Source: Zhongshania sp. R06B22
GTDB lineage: Bacteria > Pseudomonadota > Gammaproteobacteria > Pseudomonadales > Spongiibacteraceae
DNA length: 64,000 nucleotides
Assembly: GCF_040892595.1 (NCBI RefSeq)
Contig: NZ_JBFRYB010000001.1
Coordinates: 3,224,001 to 3,288,000 of the forward strand
Reading direction: 5' to 3'
The position numbers and the translations under genes are program-made. The notes beneath the pieces are model-generated. The model was not told where the DNA came from. It did not search any database and saw nothing but the letters and a program-made list of their open reading frames with translations. This document shows positions 8,873-17,687 of the stretch, piece after piece. Positions within the stretch are counted from its first letter, which is position 1. The number at the start of each line of letters is the position of its first letter.

Positions 8873-9913
8873 TTAAAGTGCCGAGCTAAGGAGCTCAAAA
8901 AGTCCATATATGACAACGCCGAACAGTGCCGTAAAAGGAATAGTCACCAGCCAAACCATGACAATTTCCTTGGCCTTAAACCACCTAACAGCGCGCGGGT
9001 GCTCAGAGGCACCCACGCCCATAATAGCGGTGCTAACCACATGAGTCGTCGAGACCGGCCCGCCAAAGATAGAGGCGCCGAATATCACCGCGGTAGAGGC
9101 AAGTTGCACATCAAAGCCGTGCAAGGGGCCAAGCTTGTAAATGCCAAACCCCACGGTGCGCACAATACGCCAGCCACCCAGCAAAGTGCCTATAGTAATA
9201 CTAGCAGCGCTCACCAAAATGACCCAGAAAGGCACACTGAAGTCACCAAGAAAGCCACCGAGCACCAGCATCAGAGTAATGATACCCATGCCCTTTTGTG
9301 CGTCGTTGGTGCCGTGGGCAAAGGCTAAGGCAGCGGCGGTGACCCACTGTGCCCGCCGTAGTTTTTTATTTGCACTGGGGGCTGCCGCCCTCAGTATAAG
9401 CCGCATAAACTTATGCAGAATAAAGCCCATGGTAAAACCGATAAGTGGCGATATCAGCAGCGCCGTGATTATTTTAAACACCCCCACTAGGCGACCTTGG
9501 CGGATCTCATCTAAACCCCAATGTATGTCACTTGCATTCGCGCCCATTAGCACCGCGCCAATTAAGCCGCCTACCAGGGCATGAGAGGAAGAGGAAGGCA
9601 GGCCAACCCGCCATGTAAGAAGATTCCACGCTATGGCGGCCAACATGCCGCAGCTCACTATGGAAACCGAGACCAGCTCCGTAAGACCGCTTAGATCAAC
9701 AAAGCCGCCGATGGTGTCAGCGACAGCGGTTCCCCCGAGTATGGGTCCGAGAAAGGTAAATCCACCCACCAGTATTAAGGACTGCGCCGGCGTCATTGCC
9801 CGGGACGCCACCAAGGTGGCAATCATATTGGATGCATCGTGCATGCCATTGGTGAAGTCAAACACGATGACAACTAGAATAGAAAATATGACTAAGACGA
9901 GTATAGGTTCCAT
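8873..9913 (-). CDS. pit: Low-affinity inorganic phosphate transporter (PiT family)
   Basis: A 346-residue inner-membrane transporter with about ten hydrophobic helices. The family's duplicated signature is present near each end: DFTNGMHDASNMIATLVASRA in the N-terminal half and ALAFAHGTNDAQKGMGII in the C-terminal half. PiT proteins import metal-phosphate by proton symport. It starts with ATG at 9913 with a weak ribosome-binding site and heads the operon pit, DUF47, ppk2. I saw no convincing Pho box upstream. Confidence 0.94.
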   Translation of the reverse strand: MEPILVLVIFSILVVIVFDFTNGMHDASNMIATLVASRAMTPAQSLILVGGFTFLGPILGGTAVADTIGGFVDLSGLTELVSVSIVSCGMLAAIAWNLLTWRVGLPSSSSHALVGGLIGAVLMGANASDIHWGLDEIRQGRLVGVFKIITALLISPLIGFTMGFILHKFMRLILRAAAPSANKKLRRAQWVTAAALAFAHGTNDAQKGMGIITLMLVLGGFLGDFSVPFWVILVSAASITIGTLLGGWRIVRTVGFGIYKLGPLHGFDVQLASTAVIFGASIFGGPVSTTHVVSTAIMGVGASEHPRAVRWFKAKEIVMVWLVTIPFTALFGVVIYGLFELLSSAL

Positions 9914-10165
9914 ATCCAGCTATACTACTCCCTGCAAACCAAGCCGCGCGATACAATCTACCGTGATCGCGCTATTTAGAACCATCAACTATATAAGACT
10001 AGCCGAGCAACGATACGCCGCGCCAAGGTAATAGCAGCCGACTTTAGCGATGCATTAAAAATGATAAGTTATCCCCAGCAATCCCAGCTTATACTGCTCG
10101 GTCAGCTTTTTTTGACCATAACACCCTAGGATCACTCAACTCTTGATAGCAAAACAGACAGCCCA

Positions 10166-10837
10166 TTGAAAGAAAGAATCGATAATTTTATCGCCCCACC
10201 CTGCAACGAGAGTATCGACATTCTTTATCAGGATGAACACATACTACTTATCAATAAGCCCACCGGCTTGCTGAGCCTCTCGGGCAAGAATCCCTTAAAT
10301 AAAGATTCGGTGCATTTCCGCATGCGCAAGATCTTCCCAGATATCACCTTGGCGCATCGTTTAGACTTTGGTACCTCTGGGATCATGATTTTGGCCTTGA
10401 ACAAGGCCATCAACGCCAAGCTGACTAAGCAGTTCCAATGCCGCAGTGTGCAAAAAACCTATCTAAGCGAATTATTCGGCCATATCGACGAAGACAGTGG
10501 TGTTATAGATGCGCCGATTGCAAAAGACGCTGAGAACTTCCCCATGGTCAAAATCTGTGAACAATCGGGTAAGCTCGCTCAGAGTCACTTCCAAGTGATC
10601 GCAAGACTAAATAATCCAACTCGCAGTCGAGTGCTCTTCACCCCCATAAGCGGTCGCACTCATCAACTAAGAATTCATAGTCTTGCCATTGGCCACCCTA
10701 TTCTGGGCTGCGATTTGTATAAAAATCAGCTCTCAGAAAACTTAGCCTCAAGATTGCTATTACACGCCGACTCCTTGGAGTTTGACCATCCTGTAACGGG
10801 CAAAAGAATGTCATTAAATTGCCCATGCCCGTTTTAG
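10166..10837 (+). CDS. RluA-family RNA pseudouridine synthase
   Basis: A 223-residue protein with the RluA-family catalytic motif HRLDFGTSGIMILA (catalytic Asp in HRLD) at about residue 66, the upstream LLINKPTGLLS, and the C-terminal GRTHQLRIH motif. It isomerises specific uridines in tRNA or rRNA; the target cannot be read from the sequence, although size and lack of an S4 domain suit RluA/TruC-type enzymes. The annotated start is a TTG without a strong ribosome-binding site; no better upstream in-frame start is visible. It is convergent with the MDR gene, and an 11-bp imperfect hairpin (10850-10874) lies between them. Confidence 0.88.
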   Translation: MKERIDNFIAPPCNESIDILYQDEHILLINKPTGLLSLSGKNPLNKDSVHFRMRKIFPDITLAHRLDFGTSGIMILALNKAINAKLTKQFQCRSVQKTYLSELFGHIDEDSGVIDAPIAKDAENFPMVKICEQSGKLAQSHFQVIARLNNPTRSRVLFTPISGRTHQLRIHSLAIGHPILGCDLYKNQLSENLASRLLLHADSLEFDHPVTGKRMSLNCPCPF

Positions 10838-10939
10838 CACTAATTGCAGATTGAGAGTATTTAATACTCGCAATAGGCGCCAGCTGGTTGCAATGCGTTT
10901 AACGCGAAGGCAGCCCGCCCGTTTAAATCGCCTATCACG

Positions 10940-11980
10940 CTAATAGGGATTACAGCGCAGCACAACCTTGCCAGTAATTTCGGCGCTATCGATGCGCTTA
11001 TGCACCGCCTGGGCTTGATCTAGATCGACAATGGCGTCAATCTTGGGCTGCAAATGCCCTTGCTTTAATAGAGCGAACAAATGACTCACATCCTCCTTGA
11101 ACTCTTGGGGGTGTTTTTTACGCCGGTTTTGAATATTGTAAAACTGACTCTCCTTACCATTGGGTAGCATCCGCCACCCTAGCAGTAATTTGAAAAAGCC
11201 CCAGAGTAAGGACGGCACTTTCTCTTCGCCGGTGGTTAGCTGCAAAGCACCAAAGCCAATCAGTAAGCCACCACGCTTGAGGCAGCGATAAGATCTTGAC
11301 CAATTGCGACCGCCAATCGTGTCAAACACCACATCGACACCCTCGCCAGCAGTGAGGCGTTCTATCTCAGAAACAAAGTCGTCTGCCCGGTAATCTATGG
11401 GCTCCGCCCCCAATGCGCGAACTGTGTCGTGCTTAGCCTTTGAAGCCGTGCCGTACATTTTAAGACCTTGCAGCCGCCCCAGCTCCAGCAACCCTGTACC
11501 TACTGCGCCCGCCGCAGCATGGACTAGACAAGTGGAACCCGCTGGCAGCTCCCTAATCCGTGTCAGCATTTGGTAGGCCGTGGTATACGACAAAATCATC
11601 GCCACAGCCGCCGCCGGATCCAAGCCATCTGGGGCGGCAATCAATGAGTCCGCAGATACACATAGATACTGAGAATAGCCGCCTATAACCGGCATGTCCG
11701 CCACATACTGCCCTAGCTTAAAATCAGTAACCCCCTCGCCCAAGGCATCTACAACGCCAAACCAATCATAACCAGGAATAAATGGTGGTTTATCCTTTAT
11801 GCCGTAATACTGACCCTGCCGAACGATGGTGTCTGTAAACCCGGTTCCAGCAGTGAGCACTTTTACCCGCACTTCGCCACGCTTTGGCAGCGGCAAAGAA
11901 TCTTCTACCCTTAATTTTAGAACCTCAGGCCCACCAAACTCGGAGACCTCAATATAGTGATACGATGTGTTATTGACCAT
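10940..11980 (-). CDS. Medium-chain dehydrogenase/reductase, quinone-oxidoreductase-like
   Basis: A 346-residue NADPH-dependent MDR protein. The N-terminal GroES-like domain contains the TAGTGFTDTIVRQG segment and PGYDWFGVVDALGEGV; the Rossmann domain has HAAAGAVGTGLLELGRLQG with the AxxGxxG-type nucleotide motif. Catalytic zinc ligands are absent, as in zeta-crystallin/quinone oxidoreductases. Typical reactions are one- or two-electron reduction of quinones or enones. I start at 11980, where AGGGAC precedes the ATG; 24 extra codons upstream look like a non-family hydrophobic leader. Its role relative to the neighbouring aldehyde dehydrogenase is unclear. Confidence 0.85.
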   Translation of the reverse strand: MVNNTSYHYIEVSEFGGPEVLKLRVEDSLPLPKRGEVRVKVLTAGTGFTDTIVRQGQYYGIKDKPPFIPGYDWFGVVDALGEGVTDFKLGQYVADMPVIGGYSQYLCVSADSLIAAPDGLDPAAAVAMILSYTTAYQMLTRIRELPAGSTCLVHAAAGAVGTGLLELGRLQGLKMYGTASKAKHDTVRALGAEPIDYRADDFVSEIERLTAGEGVDVVFDTIGGRNWSRSYRCLKRGGLLIGFGALQLTTGEEKVPSLLWGFFKLLLGWRMLPNGKESQFYNIQNRRKKHPQEFKEDVSHLFALLKQGHLQPKIDAIVDLDQAQAVHKRIDSAEITGKVVLRCNPY

Positions 11981-12645
11981 TGCGCAGTCCCTGACGATAT
12001 AAAGCATTGATAATACCCTGATCACGGCACAAAAAACGCTTACCATCGCCATGTAGCCGCATTACAAGCCTTGCCAAAGTTCTCCTTTACAAGACACCTC
12101 AGCACACGCAACTAGAACAGCAGCACTAGCCGCGAAGTCGCATTGTTCCCGGCCCTCCAAACGTACAACAATCCGCAGGCGAAAATTAGAAGCCGAACCG
12201 AAAAACCGCGAGTATAAACACCGAGATCTGTGTTACTAGACATTGGTGACGGCCTACACTTTCCTTAAGACACGCATCCCCGCCCCTATCAATGAATGCT
12301 TTTTTTCATAAATTGCATAGTAATAACCGCCTCTGGTTTTAGAGCAACTGCTAGACTAAATGACACTATGGATTAAATATTTTACTACGTCATGCGCGCT
12401 GAATTCAGACAGCCTAAGAGTGAACTGTCGACTTTAACGTAGTAAATAGTTGATTTAGTTACGCAGTATTCACAGAAAATAACTTAGTCTCGACTCGACC
12501 CTATTAAAAACAGATATCAATGATATTACACAGCTAACAAGCTAGCTTTCTACGCCTGACAGCTATTTTATAAAAACCAAAAAATCAACACGCCTAAACA
12601 AGAACCCTTATTAAAAGGCGATTATCAATCATTGAGGTTACTATA
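11981..12645. other. Long intergenic region upstream of the aldehyde dehydrogenase, with an inverted repeat
   Basis: About 665 AT-rich bases between divergent genes with no credible coding frame. It contains a perfect 10-bp inverted repeat, TTTACTACGT (12381-12390) and ACGTAGTAAA (12437-12446), separated by 46 bases, and the palindrome CTGAATTCAG between them. These are candidate operator half-sites for control of the aldehyde dehydrogenase. I could not place a -10/-35 pair with confidence. Confidence 0.5.
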
Positions 12646-14097
12646 ATGAACACCGCACTAAATGAACCGCTACAAAAATATGATGACGCCAGTGCTATTA
12701 GAGATATCTTAGATCAGCAACGAGATAGTTTTAACTTAGATGGCTACCCCGATATAAAAATTCGACTGAACCGCTTAGATCGCTTAGCGAAATTACTTAA
12801 AGAAAACAAAGTCCTTATTTCTGAGGCTATATGCAGCGACTTCAGTAATCGCTCAAATTTTGAGAATGTGGTTTTTGATGTACTGGCGGTATTAGAGAGT
12901 ATTAAGTATTTGCGTAAACGCACAGCTGGCTGGATGAAGCCAGATAACCGTGGGGCAAATTTCCCTCTTAACTTATTCGGTGCCAAGGCCCAAGTATTTT
13001 ATCAACCATTGGGAGTAATCGGCATTATGGCGCCGTGGAATTTCCCTTCAAATCTCATCTTTTCGCCGCTGGCGAATGTCTTGTCTGCTGGTAACCGAGC
13101 TATTCTTAAACCCTCTGAAGTCACGCCGGCTACGTCCGCGTTGATTGCTGAGCTGGTGCCAAAGTATTTCGCGGCGGAAGAGGTGAGCGTGGTAACTGGA
13201 GGTCAAGAAACATCCGCAGCCTTTAGCGCTCAGCCTTTTGATCACCTAATCTTCACCGGAGCGCCGTCAATCGCAAAGCATGTTATGCGCGCGGCAGCTG
13301 AAAACCTCGTACCCCTAACCCTAGAGCTAGGTGGTAAGTGCCCTGTCGTACTAGGCCGCGACGCCAATATGAAAAGTGCTGTCGAGCGAATCATGACATT
13401 CAAAACCTTGAATTCCGGTCAAATCTGTCTCGCGCCTGATTACACATTTATGAAGAAAGAACAGGTTCCCGAATTTATCGAGCTCTGTAAAAAGTACGTA
13501 AAGGACACATTTGGCACACTCTCCACTAACGATGACTATTGCTCCATTATCAACCCACGTCATCGCGCAAGAATAGTCGGCTACCTAGATGATGCAAAGC
13601 AGCGTGGCACTGAAATCATTCCCTTAAGTGATGACATCGGTTTAGAAAAGCATGCGGACCACCACAAATTAGCGCCAAGTTTGGTGATCGATCCTGCGTA
13701 TGACAGCAAGATCATGACAGAGGAAATATTTGGCCCCGCGCTGCCAGTTAAAACCTATGAAAATATTAGTGAAGTTATCGACTATATAAACGCCGGCGAG
13801 AGACCACTTGCACTCTACTACTTCGGGCATTCCAAGCAAGAGTCAGAGCTACTTAAAACTAATACCACGTCTGGCGGAATGGTTGTGAATGATGTCGCCG
13901 CCCATATACTTCAAGACAATCTGCCTTTTGGCGGTGTCGGCAATAGCGGCATGGGCTGCTATCACGGCTTTGATGGCTTCCGTCAGTTCAGCCACGCCAA
14001 GGCGTATTATAAGCAGGGGGCGATTAGCCTGACCTCTTTTCTAAAAGCGCCGCGATCGAATGCGGTACTTAAAGTATTTGAAAAGATTATGGGTTGA
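12646..14097 (+). CDS. Aldehyde dehydrogenase, coniferyl-aldehyde dehydrogenase type
   Basis: A 483-residue NAD(P)-dependent aldehyde dehydrogenase. The cofactor segment GVIGIMAPWNFPSNL, the general-base Glu227 in LELGGK and the nucleophilic Cys261 in GQICLAPDY are all in place, and the C-terminus carries LPFGGVGNSGMGCYHG. The SGQICLAPDY variant and a long hydrophobic C-terminal tail (SLTSFLKAPRSNAVLKVF) are typical of the coniferyl/fatty-aldehyde dehydrogenase subgroup, so the substrate is likely a long or aromatic aldehyde. A weak GAGGTTACTATA site precedes the ATG. In context it could oxidise aldehydes released by the oxygenases at 17.7 and 26.5 kb; that link is inference. Confidence 0.92.
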   Translation: MNTALNEPLQKYDDASAIRDILDQQRDSFNLDGYPDIKIRLNRLDRLAKLLKENKVLISEAICSDFSNRSNFENVVFDVLAVLESIKYLRKRTAGWMKPDNRGANFPLNLFGAKAQVFYQPLGVIGIMAPWNFPSNLIFSPLANVLSAGNRAILKPSEVTPATSALIAELVPKYFAAEEVSVVTGGQETSAAFSAQPFDHLIFTGAPSIAKHVMRAAAENLVPLTLELGGKCPVVLGRDANMKSAVERIMTFKTLNSGQICLAPDYTFMKKEQVPEFIELCKKYVKDTFGTLSTNDDYCSIINPRHRARIVGYLDDAKQRGTEIIPLSDDIGLEKHADHHKLAPSLVIDPAYDSKIMTEEIFGPALPVKTYENISEVIDYINAGERPLALYYFGHSKQESELLKTNTTSGGMVVNDVAAHILQDNLPFGGVGNSGMGCYHGFDGFRQFSHAKAYYKQGAISLTSFLKAPRSNAVLKVFEKIMG

Positions 14098-14117
14098 AGC
14101 CCCTAATTAGCATATGC

Positions 14118-14144
14118 AAACGCCGACTATAAGTCGGCGTTTTT
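14118..14144 (+). terminator. Rho-independent terminator of the aldehyde dehydrogenase gene
   Basis: A perfect 10-bp stem AAACGCCGAC/GTCGGCGTTT (14118-14127 with 14133-14142), a 5-base loop, and a run of five Ts form a textbook terminator 20 bases after the stop. Confidence 0.95.
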
Positions 14145-14282
14145 GATTGTAAACCACGATAATACAGCGCAAGGAAAGCTTGGCGATAAAAAATTTAACT
14201 TCCGTAAGAGAGAGCTAGAATGGGAGTGTATTTCTGATCTTACGACTATCTTTAACAAGAGTTAAAGTGAGTCTAAGCAGCA

Positions 14283-14765
14283 CTAATCTATATCAATCAG
14301 ATGAAAATAGAGCATCGCAGCTACCGAAGATACAAGCGTTATCATTCCAAAAAGACCTGGAATAAATATCAAAACGTCGGCCACGGCTCCATCTCCGACC
14401 GAAATAAAATCCAGCTTAATCTGGTAGCCATCAAAAAATATACTAGCCATATAAAATAATACACCGCCCCATAAGGCTAATACGAGACCGAGGGAGATCA
14501 GCCCTTCCTGCCCTGGCGTCAAGCCCAATGCCGCCAGTGAAATCCCGAAAACAATCACTAAAATCCCGCCAAAAAATAGCCCCGCATATAACGGTCGCCA
14601 AGCGGATGAAGAGCCTAAAATCTGCAACTCAAAAAACTGAGATAGTAAATCTAGCGGGATATTAAAAAATAGCTGGAGAAGCAATACAAAACCACCAAGC
14701 AAGCCAAGCGCCAGCGACAGAACACCATGAACAAAAAGTGGAGTATTTATTATGTTTTTCATCAT
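14283..14765 (-). CDS. Uncharacterised four-helix membrane protein
   Basis: A 160-residue protein I do not recognise. Four strongly hydrophobic segments (about 8-33, 60-80, 88-110 and 132-156) predict an inner-membrane protein with short loops; there is no signal peptide, conserved Cys/His cluster or known motif. It starts with two adjacent ATG codons and has only a weak ribosome-binding site. It lies downstream of the DUF445 gene on the same strand with a 171-base gap and may or may not share its transcript. Confidence 0.6.
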   Translation of the reverse strand: MMKNIINTPLFVHGVLSLALGLLGGFVLLLQLFFNIPLDLLSQFFELQILGSSSAWRPLYAGLFFGGILVIVFGISLAALGLTPGQEGLISLGLVLALWGGVLFYMASIFFDGYQIKLDFISVGDGAVADVLIFIPGLFGMITLVSSVAAMLYFHLIDID

Positions 14766-14936
14766 TATATAAAGTGTATTTTATAGCGTATCGAAAACAC
14801 TACTTTTATTATAAAAACGCATCCACGATTAAAGCTTACTCCGCTCGCCCCAATGCACATCGACACCACAAGCCCCCTAACTATATCGGGGGCGATGCAG
14901 ACGACGCTGTGACCGAGAAACAAGAAATCCAAGCGT

Positions 14937-16160
14937 TTACAAGGAGACGCCAAACAACCAGACTAACTGCGCAAAGCCTACCAAACCACCGAGCACGCCG
15001 CCCAGAAGCACCACTAATAACTGATCCTGCTCAAAAGCAGGTAATAGTAGCTGCTGAAACTCCTTGGGCTTTAAGGCCGCCATTCGCTTGCAAATCAAGT
15101 CGATAATCGGTTTCGCCAACTGTTGATTGGCCTCCGGATTATCGATTCTTTCAATGATCCGGCCCGCAGTATATTCCACTGATTTCTTCTTCAAATCTCT
15201 AAACGCTTCTGGACTGACGGCCAATTGAGCGGCGATTTTTCCCAGCATGTTTTTATTCAAGGCTCTGGTAACGTGGCGATTAACAATACGATGCACTTCC
15301 ATACTGTTAGGCCCACCCCACAAATAGTCTACAAAGGCTTTAGGACTAAAGAACTGAGTGGTAAATACTTCCGCAAAGTCTCGACTCACCTCCTGCTGTC
15401 TACGCAAATAGAGGCCCTGAATTTTAAATGGACCGATCATTTTTGCCTCAGCTGGATGCGCGATCATCTTCAGCGCGATCCAGTTTGTGCCAGCGCCAAC
15501 AAATACGCCAAAGGCAGGGAGAACCCAAATATGTGGAAACAGATACCAACACAAGGCCTGTATACACCCCAGGGGAAAACCAAACAATAATCCTGAACGA
15601 ATAACAAAACGCAGCTCGTTGCCCGCACAACGCAGAAACAACTCATTGAGCACTTCTGGGTTATCACGCACCTGGCTCTCTGCAATGGCAGTAAAATCCA
15701 CCAAATGGTCCGCGCGGTCACCAAACTCCTTGAGTATTCCCCTAGCCACATCCGGCAACTTGTCTTGAACCTTAGAAAAAACAGCCCTTTTCACCATATC
15801 AGGAGCATAATTCCAAGATTGAACGTTCTCCTCTACCAGTACATCTTCTATCCAATCATTGATATGAGGCCCGATCATTTCTTGGATATAACGAACAGAG
15901 TCACCGTCATCTAAGACCGCAACAAGTTCTTTTGGTGAGCAGATTTTGGCTACCGACATATTCACCAAATTTCGAATCAAACGTATCCGCAGACGAGGGA
16001 TGATGCCCTGCCAGCCAAAAAACTGACCAATTCCCACAAAATTCACTGGGTAAAACATCATCTTGATGCCCAAGAGGTTAGTCAGCCATCCGACACCTGC
16101 CGTTAAGGGCGCTATAATTAAATACGGTATTAGCTCTGTCCAAACCACGCTCATCTCCAT
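14937..16160 (-). CDS. DUF445 family membrane protein
   Basis: A 407-residue protein of the DUF445 family. It has the typical N-terminal membrane segment with LIIAPLTAGVGWLTNLLGIKMMFYPV, a GxxPRxR-like GIIPRLRIRLIRNL, a central pair of hydrophobic helices at about 190-225 containing GAGTNWIALKMI (a repeat of the N-terminal TNLLGIKM element), and a C-terminal membrane helix. The function is not established as far as I know; members are inner-membrane proteins. Two ATGs lie two codons apart, and 16154 may be the true start. Four copies of a 7-base repeat sit immediately upstream. Confidence 0.85.
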   Translation of the reverse strand: MEMSVVWTELIPYLIIAPLTAGVGWLTNLLGIKMMFYPVNFVGIGQFFGWQGIIPRLRIRLIRNLVNMSVAKICSPKELVAVLDDGDSVRYIQEMIGPHINDWIEDVLVEENVQSWNYAPDMVKRAVFSKVQDKLPDVARGILKEFGDRADHLVDFTAIAESQVRDNPEVLNELFLRCAGNELRFVIRSGLLFGFPLGCIQALCWYLFPHIWVLPAFGVFVGAGTNWIALKMIAHPAEAKMIGPFKIQGLYLRRQQEVSRDFAEVFTTQFFSPKAFVDYLWGGPNSMEVHRIVNRHVTRALNKNMLGKIAAQLAVSPEAFRDLKKKSVEYTAGRIIERIDNPEANQQLAKPIIDLICKRMAALKPKEFQQLLLPAFEQDQLLVVLLGGVLGGLVGFAQLVWLFGVSL

Positions 16161-16164
16161 CTCG

Positions 16165-16192
16165 GTAATCAGTAATCAGTAATCAGTAATCA
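16165..16192. repeat. Four tandem copies of GTAATCA just upstream of the DUF445 gene
   Basis: GTAATCA is repeated exactly four times (28 bases) starting 5 bases upstream of the first ATG, so it overlaps the translation initiation region. A heptamer array can change length by slippage and alter spacing or initiation strength. Confidence 0.9.
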
Positions 16193-16409
16193 TCTTATAA
16201 AAACGGAATTTCGCAATATAAAAAGGTATCTCAACGATAGGGGCCAATTTAAATACAAGGCAGTCAAGGCTATTGGCCATCAACAAACTCCGGTTCCCAA
16301 ATAAATTCATGGAGCTGTTCGACGACACTTCGCTTGCGTTTCATAAAGACGCGCTCTTATGACTTACCATGAATATTTTGTCAGAGATGAGTGCAGCCTT
16401 CCCAGTGAC

Positions 16410-17501
16410 TTATAGTTCTTTAAACTCTTTGGGAGAGCATCCTGTCCACTGCTTAAAGGAGCGAGAAAAATTGCTCGCACTGGCAAAACCAAGCTTATAA
16501 GCGACTTGATTAATACGCAGATCGCCAGCTTTTACATATTGCATTGCCAAATTTCGGCGGATCCGGGTAACTATGTCACCAAACGCTGCGCCCTTTTCTT
16601 CTAATTTTTGGTGCAGCGTTCTCTCACTCATCGCCAACTCCTTAGCAATATCAGCCTTGCCAAAATGGCCCTTTTCCAAGCCCTCTACCACTAGCTGTTC
16701 CACCCGATAGATAATATTCGACTTAAATATTCTATTTAACTGCTCTGTTAACAACTTGTCATTGAGCATTGCCATTTCTGGATTTGCGCTGGGCAATAAC
16801 TCTATAGCGCTCCTGCGGGAAATTCTCATACCATCAAAAGGCGCATTAACAATGAATTCGCACTGCGCAAAGCCCTCAAGATAGGATTCGACATTTGGAC
16901 TAGAACAGCGCCTAAGGAAAACTTGGGAGAACCCCGTCCCAACATCTCGAATCTCTCGAATAATAGAAATAACTGCAGCGACAAAACACTCTAAAACCCT
17001 ATCAAATGTCTCCATCTGCGCCAAAGGACTCGCTGGCGCTGAGATCACCAAAAGAATATGCTCTTCTTCCTCGATCATATCAAAATGACCCGCTGAAATA
17101 AGATAGGGCAAAAACCGCTGCAACCGCTCAGCTACACCGATCAAGGTGGTACTGCAGGAAATAGCAAACCCTAGGGCGCTAAGATCAGCGGCCTTAATTC
17201 CGGCAAATATTTTAACCCCAATACAGGGGTCACCAGACTTATCCGTAATATAATCTATCAACGCACCAAACTGTTCAAAAGAGATGCGCTCGATCGGGTT
17301 ATTAACCGACGGTATAGCTAAGCCTACGTCTGAAAAAACATTCTCCACGTTAAGCCCATGAGCCGCCAGCGATCTGGCAACTAGACCGCTAAAACTGGCC
17401 GTAAGATTTACTTCGCCGATAATATCGAGAAGATCAACTATCTCACTGGCATTTGAGCTTTGATTATTATTTTCCATAACTAGACATTCTACACCTAGCA
17501 T
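16410..17501 (-). CDS. AraC-family transcriptional regulator with arabinose-binding-like N-terminal domain
   Basis: A regulator of about 363 residues. The first 230 residues match the arabinose-binding-type sensor domain of OruR/ArgR-like activators (LSALGFAISCSTTLIGVAER), and the C-terminal 100 residues form the double helix-turn-helix, ending NQVAYKLGFASASNFSRSFK. I choose the ATG at 17501 because TGAGG precedes it at 6 bases; in-frame ATGs at 17570 and 17477 are alternatives. It is divergent from the oxygenase-P450 pair starting at 17688 and is the natural candidate to activate it, probably in response to a lipid-like substrate; that is inference from position. Confidence 0.87.
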   Translation of the reverse strand: MLGVECLVMENNNQSSNASEIVDLLDIIGEVNLTASFSGLVARSLAAHGLNVENVFSDVGLAIPSVNNPIERISFEQFGALIDYITDKSGDPCIGVKIFAGIKAADLSALGFAISCSTTLIGVAERLQRFLPYLISAGHFDMIEEEEHILLVISAPASPLAQMETFDRVLECFVAAVISIIREIRDVGTGFSQVFLRRCSSPNVESYLEGFAQCEFIVNAPFDGMRISRRSAIELLPSANPEMAMLNDKLLTEQLNRIFKSNIIYRVEQLVVEGLEKGHFGKADIAKELAMSERTLHQKLEEKGAAFGDIVTRIRRNLAMQYVKAGDLRINQVAYKLGFASASNFSRSFKQWTGCSPKEFKEL

Positions 17502-17687
17502 CCCCAGCCTCAAAGCCAATAAATTGGCCTGAGCGCCATATGAATGTATTCGATGAGAAAATACCAGCAACTCGCCCCTAATGAATACATTTTCTCCGCG
17601 AGAGCATACAAATTGAGACCTATTCTAGGGAAGCCACTGCTAGTATCTAGTCATATAAATAACTAATAAATTAGTGGAGACTAGATA

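Noticed and set aside
14738..15106. 122-residue plus-strand open frame overlapping two minus-strand genes
   Set aside because: It is antisense to the membrane protein and DUF445 genes, with a low-complexity Arg/Pro/His-rich composition typical of shadow frames.
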